In this document: piece after piece, positions 16,396-24,457 of the stretch
How positions within the stretch are numbered: the first letter of the stretch is position 1
How the letters are laid out: each line of letters starts with the position of its first letter
NCBI GenBank assembly: GCA_027449885.1
Contig: DAIDKS010000035.1
Coordinates: 62,001 to 126,000, forward strand
DNA length: 64,000 nt
Source of the DNA: Acidimicrobiaceae bacterium
GTDB taxonomy: Bacteria; Actinomycetota; Acidimicrobiia; Acidimicrobiales; RAAP-2
Direction of reading: 5' to 3'
Position numbers and translations under genes: made by a program
The notes under the pieces: model-generated
Told to the model about the DNA's origin: nothing
The model's database searches: none
Seen by the model: only the letters and a program-made list of their open reading frames with translations

Positions 16396-17207
16396 CGCTC
16401 GGCCGCCAATCGAGCGAACTCCTCCAGGCCCAGTTCCTCGGGTCGCCGCGTCGGCTCGACGCCGGCGCGCGCGAAGGTCTCCTCGGTGGCCCAGTGTCCG
16501 AGGGTCCGTCGCAGCATCTGGCGGCGGTGGGCGAACGCCTCGTGGATCACCGCGAACAGCTCCGCCTCCTCCACCCACTCGGGGTCGACGGCCACCCGAG
16601 GACGTCGCACGATCTCGACCAGGGCCGAGTCGACGCGCGGACGGGGATGGAAGACGGCGGGGCCGACCCGCCCGACGACTCGGGCCTCGGCGAAGTAGTC
16701 GACGCGCAGCGAGACGGCCCCGAAGGCCTCGTCGCCCGGGCTGGCCGCGAGTCGCTGACCCACCTCGTACTGGACCATGACGAGCAGGCGCCGGACCGTG
16801 GGCTGACTCTCGAGCAGTCGCAGCACGACGGGTGTCGCCACGTTGTAGGGGAGGTTCGCGACCACGATCACGGGACGATCCCCGCAGAGGTCCGCCACGT
16901 CCACCCGGAGGGCGTCACCGTGGTGCAGGGTGACGTCGGTGCCGGCGAGCACCTCGCGCAGCGGAGCCAACAGGTAGCGGTCGACCTCGAGGGCGTGGAC
17001 CTCAGCACCGGTCTCGGCGAGGGCGAGGGTGAGGGAGCCGAGTCCCGCCCCGATCTCCAGGACGACGTCGCCGGGGCCGATCCCCGCCAGGCGCGCGATG
17101 CGCCGCACCGTGTTGGCGTCGACCACGAAGTTCTGTCCGAGCGCGCGCGACGGGTTGAGCCCGTGGGACTCGAGGAGGGCCCGCAGTCGGCTGGGCGAGT
17201 GGGTCAC
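16392..17207 (-). CDS. rsmA: 16S rRNA (adenine1518/1519-N6)-dimethyltransferase
   Basis: The 271 residues contain LGQNFVVDANTVRRI, SAM motif I LEIGAGLGSLTLALAE, the acidic VDRYLLAPL loop, the catalytic NLPYNVATPVVLRLL, and a C-terminal helical domain with AFAHRRQMLRRTL. It dimethylates two adenosines in helix 45 of 16S rRNA. GTG at 17207 overlaps the previous stop (GTGA) and gives the family length; the frame stays open far upstream but only as shadow. Confidence 0.95.
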   Translation of the reverse strand: MTHSPSRLRALLESHGLNPSRALGQNFVVDANTVRRIARLAGIGPGDVVLEIGAGLGSLTLALAETGAEVHALEVDRYLLAPLREVLAGTDVTLHHGDALRVDVADLCGDRPVIVVANLPYNVATPVVLRLLESQPTVRRLLVMVQYEVGQRLAASPGDEAFGAVSLRVDYFAEARVVGRVGPAVFHPRPRVDSALVEIVRRPRVAVDPEWVEEAELFAVIHEAFAHRRQMLRRTLGHWATEETFARAGVEPTRRPEELGLEEFARLAAER

Positions 17208-18589
17208 CAGGTGACCCGGACCTTCACCACTCCCTGCCACAGCGGAGCGAGCTCGCTGAACTGGGTCTCCGACAGGTCGACGACTCGTCCCGGCGAGTAG
17301 GCCTGCCGATCGGTCACCACGCACTGGATCGATCGGCCACTCGCGAGGTCCGTGACGGTGATGCGGGTCCCCTTGGGCAGGTACGAGGTGGCGCACTGCC
17401 CCGGAATGTACGAGTACCAGGTCGCGATCCCGACGCGCTCGCGGGCCGGCGGCGCGGTCGTCGTCGTGGTCGGCGGCGCGGCGGTCGTCGTGGTGGGCGG
17501 CAGCGTCGTCGGCGGTGCCGTCGTCGTCTCGCCCGGGGACCCGGGCACGGTGGTGGTGGTCGTCGTCGTGGTCGTCGTGGTCGTGGTCGTGGTGGGCGGC
17601 GTCGCCGGTCGCGTGGTGTCGACGACGATCACCGTGCCCCGACGCACGACGCTCCCGGCCACGAGGTTCTGCGCCGTCGCACGGGTCCACGTCCCGTTCG
17701 TCGCTCCGGGGCCCTGCAGGTGCACCCGGAGCCCGGCCCGAGCGAGGGTCGCGAGGGCCAACGCGCGGGGCATCCCCACGACCGACGGCACGCGGGTGGT
17801 CGTCGCCGGTGCGGGCGTCGGCCGTGGTCGAGGACGCGGCGCCGGCAGGGCGAGGGCCGTCGCGAGAACGACCGTGGAGTGCCAGGCGACCACGACGCCG
17901 GGTCGAGGATTCTGCGCCGTGACGTAACGCCAGTTGGCGGGACCGTGCGTGACGAAGTAGAGACCCGCTCGCGCCAGGGCGACGTAGGCGGCGGATCGGG
18001 TGTCGTGGAGGACCCTCGGCATGCGCGTGGTGCCGGTGGGCGAGCTGGTGCGCACGACCGCGGTCACCACCGTCACGGTCGATCGGGCTGCTAGGGCCGT
18101 CCCCGGTCGCGGATTCTGCCCGGTGACGATGTTCCAGTTGGCGGGTCCGACGGTGCGGAAGTAGAGGTTGGCGCCCCGCATCGCGGCGTAGGTCTCCGCG
18201 CGCGTCCGGTACAGGACGTCGGGCATGGTGGTCGTCGCCGTCGACGGGCTCGTCGTACGGACCGCGGTGCGGACGATGACGGTGGAGTGCCACGGGACGA
18301 GTGCCCCCGCCGCGGGCGTCTCACCGACGGCGACGTTCCAGTTCGCGGGACCCACGGTTCGGAAGTAGAGACCGGCGCGACTCATGGCGACGAAGACGGC
18401 CGCCTTGCTCGCTCCCACCACTTGGGGCATCCGCGTCGGCGCGTGACCGCCCGCCGCCCCCACCGGGGACGCAAACAGGGCGGTGGCAACGACGCCGCCC
18501 ACCACGAACGTCGCCGAGCGCCGAGGCGCCCGGCCGATCGATGTCCTCAGTTCTCCACCTTCCGCAGGGACAACGGGCCGTTCGTTCAC
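17204..18589 (-). CDS. Secreted protein with four PASTA-like repeats and an RlpA-like double-psi beta-barrel
   Basis: The 461-residue protein has an N-terminal membrane/signal segment (about 26-46), four PASTA-like repeats (about 52-109, 120-178, 187-245, 265-325; the first three share YF-T-GPANW), a Pro/Thr linker with 15 consecutive Thr (333-347), and a C-terminal RlpA/barwin-like domain (384-461: GIATWYSYIPGQCATSYLPK ... GRVVDLSETQF). PASTA domains bind peptidoglycan or muropeptides; RlpA-like barrels can be lytic transglycosylases. It occupies the slot between tatD and rsmA where actinobacteria usually carry rpfB, so a cell-wall remodelling role is likely. Confidence 0.85.
   Translation of the reverse strand: MNERPVVPAEGGELRTSIGRAPRRSATFVVGGVVATALFASPVGAAGGHAPTRMPQVVGASKAAVFVAMSRAGLYFRTVGPANWNVAVGETPAAGALVPWHSTVIVRTAVRTTSPSTATTTMPDVLYRTRAETYAAMRGANLYFRTVGPANWNIVTGQNPRPGTALAARSTVTVVTAVVRTSSPTGTTRMPRVLHDTRSAAYVALARAGLYFVTHGPANWRYVTAQNPRPGVVVAWHSTVVLATALALPAPRPRPRPTPAPATTTRVPSVVGMPRALALATLARAGLRVHLQGPGATNGTWTRATAQNLVAGSVVRRGTVIVVDTTRPATPPTTTTTTTTTTTTTTTVPGSPGETTTAPPTTLPPTTTTAAPPTTTTTAPPARERVGIATWYSYIPGQCATSYLPKGTRITVTDLASGRSIQCVVTDRQAYSPGRVVDLSETQFSELAPLWQGVVKVRVTW
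17549..17593 (-). repeat. Trinucleotide repeat encoding 15 threonines
   Basis: A run of ACC/ACG codons (GTS on the plus strand) encodes the poly-Thr part of the linker. Such tracts can change length by slippage; they probably form a flexible wall-spanning spacer. Confidence 0.75.
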
Positions 18590-18670
18590 GTCCCGCCTCT
18601 ACGCTAGGCAACCGAGGCCCCGGGGGCAACCAGAAGGAGCGATGATCTGACGTCATGGCAGGTCACAGCC

Positions 18671-18686
18671 GTGATCACATGATCAC
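18671..18686. promoter_or_regulatory. Inverted repeat upstream of the PASTA-RlpA gene
   Basis: GTGATCA-CA-TGATCAC has perfect 7-base arms. It lies about 82 bases before the PASTA-RlpA start and overlaps the last bases of tatD. It resembles a dimeric regulator site; the regulator is unknown. It does not match the classical CRP spacing. Confidence 0.4.
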
Positions 18687-19468
18687 AAGTTGAACAGCCG
18701 CGCCGTGTTGGCCCGGGTGCGCTCGCGCACCTCGTCGGGGTCCTCCCCGCGCAACGCGGCGACGAACTCCCCCACCACGCGCACGAGGGCCGGCTCGTTC
18801 GCCCGACCGCGGTGGGGCACCGGGGCGAGGAACGGGCTATCGGTCTCCACGTGGAGTCGCTCGAGGGGCACGAGCCGCACGGCCTCGCGCAGGATCTCGG
18901 CGTTCTTGAACGTCACGACCCCGGCCACCGAGATGTCGCAGCCGAGATCCAGGCACCGGCGGGCGTCGTCGGGCCCCCCGGTGAAGCAGTGGATCACGGT
19001 TCGGGGCGGCACCCCCTCGCTCCCGAGGACGTCGACCAGGTCGTCGAAGGCGTCCCGGGCGTGGATGACGAGGGCCAGGTCGAGCTCGTGGGCCAGGGCG
19101 ATCTGCTCGGCGAAGGCCCGACGCTGGGCGCTGCGCGGCGAGTGCTCGTAGAAGTAGTCGAGTCCGGTCTCCCCGATTCCCACCACTCGGGGGTGCCGCC
19201 GGCGGGCCAGCTCGGCGACGGGCGTCAGGTCGCTCGTCGCCTCGTGGGGGTGCAGCCCCACGACCGCGAAGACCTCGATCGGTGACGGAGCCTCGCTCAG
19301 GGCGACGGCCTCCCGGGAGGTCGCCGCGTCCGTGCCCACGACCACGACGCGGTCGACGCCGCCGTCGCGAGCCCGCTCCAGCGTGGAGCGGATCGCGTCG
19401 GTCGCCGCCTCGTCGCCGCGCAGGAACTGTTCCTGGAGGTGGCAGTGGGCGTCCGTCCAGCCGCTCAT
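18683..19468 (-). CDS. tatD: TatD-family metal-dependent hydrolase/DNase
   Basis: The 261-residue TIM-barrel enzyme has the metal ligands DAHCHLQ at the N-terminus, GETGLDYFY, VIHARDAFDDL, VIHCFTGGP and ETDSPFLAPVPHRGRAN. TatD proteins are 3'-5' exonucleases or related phosphoesterases. The ATG overlaps the metG stop (ATGA). The metG-tatD pair is a conserved bacterial arrangement. Confidence 0.93.
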   Translation of the reverse strand: MSGWTDAHCHLQEQFLRGDEAATDAIRSTLERARDGGVDRVVVVGTDAATSREAVALSEAPSPIEVFAVVGLHPHEATSDLTPVAELARRRHPRVVGIGETGLDYFYEHSPRSAQRRAFAEQIALAHELDLALVIHARDAFDDLVDVLGSEGVPPRTVIHCFTGGPDDARRCLDLGCDISVAGVVTFKNAEILREAVRLVPLERLHVETDSPFLAPVPHRGRANEPALVRVVGEFVAALRGEDPDEVRERTRANTARLFNL

Positions 19469-20997
19469 CGCGCCCCCTCGATGCGGGGAAAGAGGGGGGC
19501 GCCCTTCACCACGCTGAGCCCACCCGGATAGCGTCCCCACACCAGGGCGACGTCGGCGCGCTCGTCGCTCGGCGATCCGGTCAGCCCGAGCCGTGACCAG
19601 ATCTCCGCGGCGACGCCGGGCATCGCCGGCCCGACGAGAACCGCGACGAGTCGTAGCACCTCGAGGGCGTCACCCAGCACGCGCTCGAGCGCCGGTCCCG
19701 GCTCCATCTTCCAGGGCGCGTGGCGCTCGAGGTAGGCGTTGGTCGCACCGATCAGCCCCCACGTCGCCTCGAGCGCGGCGTGCGGCGCGAACCGCTCCCA
19801 CGCGGCCCGCGCGGCCTCGACGGTCTGACGGGCCTCACCCGCCAATTCCGACGAGGCGTCGGGAGCCGGGCCGACGCCGCCGCACTTCGTGGCGACCACG
19901 GTCGCCACCCGGGACACCAGGTTCCCGAGGTTGTTCGCGAGGTCCGTGTTGTAGCGGTGGGCGATGCCCTCGTAGGAGAACTCGCCGTCGTTGCCGAGTG
20001 CGGTCTCGCGCAGCAGGTAGTAGCGGACCGGGTCGACGCCGAACTCGTCCGTGAGGACCACCGGGGCGATGTCGGTGAGCCGCACGGTCCCCTCGGCGGC
20101 CATGGTCTTCGACAGCTTCTGCCCGCCGACGAGCAGCCACCCGTGCACCTGCACGTGATGGGGCGGTTCCAGGCCGGCCGCCATGCACATCGCCGGCCAC
20201 CACACGCAGTGGAAGCGGATGATCTCCTTGCCGATGAGGTGGTGGGAGGCCGGCCACCACGCGTCCACGCGCGAGGCGTCGCGGCCGTAGTCGAGCGCCG
20301 TCAGGTAGTTGATGAGCGCGTCGTACCAGACGTAGAAGACGTGCGCGGGATCCCAGGGTACGGGCACTCCCCAGTCGATCGAGGTGCGCGTGATCGAGAT
20401 GTCGCGCAGCCCCCCCTTGATGAAGGAGTAGGCCTCGTTGCGCTTGGTCTCGGGCGTGACGAATCCCGGGTGCTCGTCGTAGTACTCCCGCAGGCGGTCC
20501 TCGAAGGCGCTGAGACGGAAGAACCAGTTCTCCTCCTCCATCTCGGTGAGCGGCCGTCCGTGCACGGGACACGCACCCTCGTGGCTCGCCTCGAGCGTGT
20601 AGTAGTCCTCGCAGCTCACGCAGTAGAGGCCGCGGTAGACGTCCTTGTAGATGTACCCGTTCTCGTAGATCCGGCCGAGGAAGGCCTGCACGCTCTCGTA
20701 GTGACGCGGCTCGGTGGTGCGGATGAAGTCGTCGTAGGAGACGTCGAGGGCGTCCCAGGCGTCGCGAAAGCGTCGCGACGTCTGGTTCGTCCACTCGCGC
20801 GGCGCGACGCCGTTCTTCGCCGCGGCGTCGGCGACCTTCTGACCGTGCTCGTCCGTCCCGGTCAGGAAGAACGTGTCGTCGCCGACCAGTCGATGCCACC
20901 GCGCCAGCGCGTCGGCGTTGAGCGTCGTGTAGGCGTGGCCGACGTGCGGGACGTCATTCACGTAGTAGATCGGGGTGGTGATGTAGAACCGGCCCAT
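19465..20997 (-). CDS. metG: Methionyl-tRNA synthetase
   Basis: The 510-residue class I synthetase has the HIGH-type motif HVGHAY, the zinc-knuckle region CVSCEDYYTLE ... CPVHGRPL, the KMSKS-type loop GQKLSKTMAAEG, and an anticodon-binding helical domain. The C-terminal tRNA-binding (EMAP-like) extension of longer MetRS is absent, as in many actinobacteria. A TACGCT hexamer sits 6 bases before the ATG with no Shine-Dalgarno, so the mRNA is probably leaderless. It leads the metG-tatD-PASTA-rsmA-ispE series. Confidence 0.97.
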   Translation of the reverse strand: MGRFYITTPIYYVNDVPHVGHAYTTLNADALARWHRLVGDDTFFLTGTDEHGQKVADAAAKNGVAPREWTNQTSRRFRDAWDALDVSYDDFIRTTEPRHYESVQAFLGRIYENGYIYKDVYRGLYCVSCEDYYTLEASHEGACPVHGRPLTEMEEENWFFRLSAFEDRLREYYDEHPGFVTPETKRNEAYSFIKGGLRDISITRTSIDWGVPVPWDPAHVFYVWYDALINYLTALDYGRDASRVDAWWPASHHLIGKEIIRFHCVWWPAMCMAAGLEPPHHVQVHGWLLVGGQKLSKTMAAEGTVRLTDIAPVVLTDEFGVDPVRYYLLRETALGNDGEFSYEGIAHRYNTDLANNLGNLVSRVATVVATKCGGVGPAPDASSELAGEARQTVEAARAAWERFAPHAALEATWGLIGATNAYLERHAPWKMEPGPALERVLGDALEVLRLVAVLVGPAMPGVAAEIWSRLGLTGSPSDERADVALVWGRYPGGLSVVKGAPLFPRIEGAR

Positions 20998-21003
20998 CGT
21001 CCT

Positions 21004-21009
21004 AGCGTA
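21004..21009 (-). promoter_or_regulatory. -10 element of a probable leaderless metG promoter
   Basis: TACGCT on the minus strand ends 6 bases before the metG ATG. The same hexamer and spacing occur before the genes starting at 32486, 35836 and 50129. Confidence 0.55.
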
Positions 21010-21021
21010 ACGACCGGGTTC

Positions 21022-21876
21022 TCACTCCTCGCGACGCAGCTCGAGCGCCGCCTCGTAGGCGCGCCGACGCGGGACCCCCAACTCGGACGCCACGGCGGTC
21101 GCGGCCTCCCCCACCCGTTCGCCGCGAGCGAGTCGTTCGCGCAGGGCGTCCGCCACCATCTCGTCACTGGCCTCCGGGGCGGACACCCCGGCGAGGACCA
21201 GGACGACCTCGCCGCGGACCTCGCCCTGAGCCGCCCAGGCGGCGAGCTCGGCCACCGTGCCACGTCGCACCTCCTCGTGCACCTTCGTGAGCTCCCGACA
21301 CACCGCGGCGCGGCGCGCCGGGTCGAGGAGCGCGATCTCCTCCAACGTGACGGCGAGGCGCTGCGGTGACTCCAGGGCGACGATCGTGCGCCGTTCGCGT
21401 CGCCACTCCTCGATGCGCCGGGTCCGGTCGCCCGCGCGACGCGGGACGAACCCCTCGATCACGCAACGATCCGTGGGCAGACCGCTCAGGACGAGCGCCA
21501 TCACCGGCGCACTCGGCCCCGGGGCCATGGTGATCGCCAGCCCGGCCGCCGCCGCGGCCGCGACGACTCGCACCCCCGGATCGCTCACCCCCGGGGTGCC
21601 GGCGTCGCTGACGAGCGCGACCTCCTCACCCGCGCCGACGCGGGCGAGGACCTCGGGGGCCACCTCGGACTCGGTGTGGTCGTTGAGGGTCCTGAGGCGC
21701 CCGCCCGCGGGAATCCCGACGGCACTGAGCAGGACGCGCGTGCGCCGCGTGTCCTCGCAGTAGATGACGTCGGCGCGCTCGAGCTCGCGTCGCGCGCGAT
21801 CCGAGAGGTCGCCCAGGTTGCCGATCGGCGTCGCCACCAGCACCAACCGACCGCCCCCGCGATGCTCCCCGTCCAT
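21022..21876 (-). CDS. rsmI: 16S rRNA (cytidine1402-2'-O)-methyltransferase
   Basis: The 284 residues show the RsmI pattern: LVLVATPIGNLGDLSDRA, CEDTRRTRVLL, ALVSDAGTPGVSDPG, APGPSAPVMALVLSGLP, GFVPRR, and ESPQRLAVTL. It 2'-O-methylates C1402 of 16S rRNA. The ATG at 21876 is preceded by GGGAGG, although close (3-base spacing); a GTG at 21927 would add 17 poorly conserved residues. It is divergent from the bL37 gene across a 53-base gap. Confidence 0.93.
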   Translation of the reverse strand: MDGEHRGGGRLVLVATPIGNLGDLSDRARRELERADVIYCEDTRRTRVLLSAVGIPAGGRLRTLNDHTESEVAPEVLARVGAGEEVALVSDAGTPGVSDPGVRVVAAAAAAGLAITMAPGPSAPVMALVLSGLPTDRCVIEGFVPRRAGDRTRRIEEWRRERRTIVALESPQRLAVTLEEIALLDPARRAAVCRELTKVHEEVRRGTVAELAAWAAQGEVRGEVVLVLAGVSAPEASDEMVADALRERLARGERVGEAATAVASELGVPRRRAYEAALELRREE

Positions 21877-21915
21877 CGGCCTCCCGTCGTCGGCGCGACC
21901 ACCTCGCCGCCGTAC

Positions 21916-21921
21916 TAAGAT
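21916..21921 (+). promoter_or_regulatory. Candidate -10 for bL37
   Basis: TAAGAT lies 8 bases before the bL37 ATG; no clear Shine-Dalgarno is present, so translation may be leaderless or near-leaderless. Confidence 0.4.
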
Positions 21922-21929
21922 TGTCACCT

Positions 21930-22013
21930 ATGTCGAAGCGGACCGTGAAGCGCAAGTTGCGCGCAAAGAAGAAGGCCAACCACGGCAAGAAGCCGAACTG
22001 CGGTCGCGGCTGA
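21930..22013 (+). CDS. 50S ribosomal protein bL37
   Basis: The 27-residue basic peptide (MSKRTVKRKLRAKKKANHGK, then KPNCGRG) ends with the ANHGKxPN signature of the small actinobacterial ribosomal protein bL37 first seen in mycobacterial ribosomes. It is too short for most gene finders. The stop abuts the convergent phosphodiesterase stop with no gap (TGATCA). Confidence 0.85.
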   Translation: MSKRTVKRKLRAKKKANHGKKPNCGRG

Positions 22014-22862
22014 TCACGCCGAGCGCCACGTCGCGCCGCGGCGCTCCAGGACCTCGGCCAGCCTCGAGGGCCGATCGGAGATGACGCCGTCGACGTTCGC
22101 GTCGAGCATCTCCTCCATCGCCGACTCGCCGTTGACCGTCCACACGTGGACGGCGAGACCATGGGCGTGCGCCGCCAGCACGAGGTCGGGCGTCACCACT
22201 CGCTGATCGCCGAGATCCATCGGGATCTGGAGCACCTGCGCGGGCGGCACCCACGGCTCACCGGACCCGATCGACCCGTACCAGCGCAGAGCCTCGTCGG
22301 TGGCCGCGGCCGTCGCGACGCCGGGCGCGTGCTCGCGAAACCGGCGAATCGCCACGTCGTGGAACGAGGCGACGATGACCCGATCGCTCGCGCGATGGCG
22401 CCGCAGGAGATCCGCGAGGGCCGACTCGTAGGGGACGACGTCGGGATCGGTCCGCTTGATGTCGAGGTTGACCACGACGTCGGGAAAGCTCGCGAGGACC
22501 TCGTCGAGCGTCGCGACGCCGAAGCGCCGATCGTCGGGCCCGCGGCCGCGCCACGGGTAGTCGCCCGGCGGTCGCCCCGGAGTGACCGTGTCGCCGGGGA
22601 TGAACCAGTAGGCGTTGTCGAGGCGTCGGACCTCGGCGAGGTCGAGCGACGCGATCTCACCCGACCCGTCCGTCGTACGATCCACCGTCTCGTCGTGGCA
22701 GACGACGAGCACGCCGTCACGGGTCGCGTGCACGTCGAGCTCGACGGCGTTCGCCCCGGCCGCCATCGCCCCCTCGATCGCGGCGAGGGTCGACGAGGGA
22801 CCCTCGAACGACCCGCCCTGGTGAGCGAAGTTGATGACCCGGCGCCCGAGCCAGGGATTCAC
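22014..22862 (-). CDS. Glycerophosphodiester phosphodiesterase family protein
   Basis: The 282-residue TIM-barrel protein has FAHQGGSFEGPSSTLAAIEG, ELDVHATRDGVLVVCHDETV (metal site and catalytic His), NLDIKRTD, and VHVWTVNGESAMEEMLDANVDGVISDRP. The canonical HRG is HQG here, a variant I believe is common in actinobacterial members. It should release glycerol phosphate from glycerophosphodiesters in the cytoplasm, as no signal peptide is seen. GTG at 22862 overlaps the stop of the upstream membrane protein (GTGA). Confidence 0.9.
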   Translation of the reverse strand: MNPWLGRRVINFAHQGGSFEGPSSTLAAIEGAMAAGANAVELDVHATRDGVLVVCHDETVDRTTDGSGEIASLDLAEVRRLDNAYWFIPGDTVTPGRPPGDYPWRGRGPDDRRFGVATLDEVLASFPDVVVNLDIKRTDPDVVPYESALADLLRRHRASDRVIVASFHDVAIRRFREHAPGVATAAATDEALRWYGSIGSGEPWVPPAQVLQIPMDLGDQRVVTPDLVLAAHAHGLAVHVWTVNGESAMEEMLDANVDGVISDRPSRLAEVLERRGATWRSA

Positions 22863-23179
22863 GAGAGCCGCTGGGGGGCGGTGCGAACGGCCACGAGGTG
22901 CTCCATGTAGAAGGCCAGACCCGGGACGAAGCCGGCGAGCAGCATGAGCACGAGCAGTCCGACGTGCAGGCGGGCCTTCAGGGCGAACTGGAAGCACATG
23001 ATCATGTAGATGGGGTAGAGGACCACGCCGTGACCGATCCCGACGACGGTCACCACGGCCTTCAGGTGCGTCCAGAGGGAGAGGTCGACCGTGTGCAGGA
23101 TGAGGAACAACGTGAGCAGGATGAGCGTCGTTCCGGTGACGAACGACATCGCTCGGTAGCGACGGAAGGCCGCCTCCAC
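22859..23179 (-). CDS. DUF3817-type small integral membrane protein
   Basis: The 106-residue protein has about three hydrophobic helices (FVTGTTLILLTLFLILHTVD; VVTVVGIGHGVVLYPIYMIMCF; VGLLVLMLLAGFVPGLAFYMEH). The RxxxxxTGxTL start and GHG-YPIY segment fit DUF3817 membrane proteins of actinobacteria, whose function is unknown. The GTG start overlaps the upstream stop by one base (TAGTG), so it is co-translated with its neighbour. Confidence 0.8.
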   Translation of the reverse strand: MEAAFRRYRAMSFVTGTTLILLTLFLILHTVDLSLWTHLKAVVTVVGIGHGVVLYPIYMIMCFQFALKARLHVGLLVLMLLAGFVPGLAFYMEHLVAVRTAPQRLS

Positions 23180-23559
23180 TAGTGACCCCAGAGCCGGCGC
23201 TTCGGACGAGCGGCCAGCTCGGCGAGGTGGTCGTTGTAGGCGGCGAGCTCCGGGTCCTCGTCGACGTCGCGCTCGCGCGCCGCTCGGGCCTCGGCCCGCA
23301 TGCGCTCCTCGTAGCGGGCACGCTCGAGGTGGTCCTCCTCGCTCACGCGATCGAGGTTGAGCAGCGCGTACCACCCGAGGACGCCGAGGACGCCGAACAT
23401 GGGCCACTCGATCGAGTACAGGAAACTGAGCGAGTTCCCCGCGACCGCCCGCCCGACCTGCCACCACGCGGCGAGGGCGCACATCACGAGCCACGCGACC
23501 AGCGCCACGTGCAGGGTGAGCGCGCGCGCGCCGAACCACTTCGACTTCACGACGGCCAT
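23179..23559 (-). CDS. Two-helix membrane protein of unknown function
   Basis: I do not recognise a named family with confidence. The 126 residues contain two transmembrane helices (about 15-36 and 50-68) followed by a charged, probably coiled-coil cytoplasmic tail (about 70-118; EEDHLERARYEERMRAEARAARE). It forms a likely operon with DUF3817 and the phosphodiesterase, suggesting a membrane-linked role. Confidence 0.75.
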   Translation of the reverse strand: MAVVKSKWFGARALTLHVALVAWLVMCALAAWWQVGRAVAGNSLSFLYSIEWPMFGVLGVLGWYALLNLDRVSEEDHLERARYEERMRAEARAARERDVDEDPELAAYNDHLAELAARPKRRLWGH

Positions 23560-23611
23560 CCTAACGACGGGCTCGGTCGTCCGTCACCGGGTGACGGACC
23601 GGACGTGACCG

Positions 23612-23617
23612 TAGACT
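23612..23617 (+). promoter_or_regulatory. -10 element of a probable leaderless promoter (ctaG-like)
   Basis: TAGACT ends exactly 6 bases before the GTG at 23624; no Shine-Dalgarno is visible. Confidence 0.5.
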
Positions 23618-23623
23618 CGATCG

Positions 23624-24457
23624 GTGGCTGTCGTGACCCCGTTCGTCTGGCGCGACGTGACGCAATTCCAGATCGATCCGGTAGGGATTGCGATCATGGT
23701 GGTGGCGACCGTTGCCTACCTGGTGGGCGCCCACCGCGTGCCGGGCTGGTCGCGCGGACGGCGCGGCGCCTTCATCGCCGGGATGCTCGTCACGTTCCTC
23801 GCCGTCGAGTCGGTCGTCGGGGTCTTCGACTCCGTCTACTTCAGCGACCACATGATCCAGCACCTGCTGTTGATCATGGTCGCCGCCCCCCTGTTCGCCC
23901 TCTCCGCCCCGCTCGACCTGCTGCGCGCCGTGGGCGGATCGCGCACGGCGCGGCTCCTCGACGGTCGGGTGATGACGACCCTCCTCCACCCGCTGGTCGC
24001 CTTCGCCCTCTACTTCGTCTTCATCCCCGTCGCCCACCTGACCGGCCTCTACAACGAGATGCTGCGGCACGACTGGATTCACCAGCTGGAGCACGTCGCC
24101 TTCCTGGCGGTGGGCTACGACTTCTTCCGAACCGCCTTCGGGCTCGAAGAGGGTCGGCGCATCGCGCCGGGCCTACGCCTCATCTACGTGATGGCGGCCG
24201 TCCCGGTGGACACCTTCACCGGGCTCGCCCTGGCCATGGGCTCGCACAACCCCTTCCCCGCCTACCGGTCCCTCGCCCCGGCGGGCTCGACGTCCGCATC
24301 GATCCTGGCCAACGTGCACTTCGGGGGCGCCATCATGTGGATCGGGGGCGACGCGCTGATGCTCGCCCTCTGCATCCCGATCGCCGTCGCGTGGGTGCGC
24401 GACGAGACGCGCAAGACGGCCGAACTCGACGCGAGACTCGACGCCCTCGGGCTCTAG
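23624..24457 (+). CDS. CtaG-like cytochrome c oxidase assembly protein
   Basis: The 277-residue polytopic membrane protein (about 7 helices) fits the caa3-type oxidase assembly factor CtaG family: SDHMIQHLLLIMVAAPLFALSAP, HDWIHQLEHVAFLAVGYDFF, and NVHFGGAIMWIGGDALML. The His/Met-rich HMxQHL motif fits copper handling for CuA/CuB insertion. No oxidase genes are nearby. It converges with the adenosine kinase-like gene; the two stop codons overlap as CTAG. Confidence 0.85.
   Translation: MAVVTPFVWRDVTQFQIDPVGIAIMVVATVAYLVGAHRVPGWSRGRRGAFIAGMLVTFLAVESVVGVFDSVYFSDHMIQHLLLIMVAAPLFALSAPLDLLRAVGGSRTARLLDGRVMTTLLHPLVAFALYFVFIPVAHLTGLYNEMLRHDWIHQLEHVAFLAVGYDFFRTAFGLEEGRRIAPGLRLIYVMAAVPVDTFTGLALAMGSHNPFPAYRSLAPAGSTSASILANVHFGGAIMWIGGDALMLALCIPIAVAWVRDETRKTAELDARLDALGL

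Noticed and set aside
17208..18293. Upstream extension of the rsmA frame
   Set aside because: It is the shadow of the PASTA-RlpA gene; GTG 17207 gives the family length.
18590..18682. c-di-AMP (ydaO) riboswitch before the PASTA-RlpA gene, as known for rpf genes
   Set aside because: The gap is only about 93 bases, too short for the ydaO element, and no matching stems were seen.
18671..18686. CRP-type site at the GTGATCA repeat
   Set aside because: CRP sites need TGTGA-N6-TCACA; the spacing here does not fit, so it is listed only as an unassigned inverted repeat.
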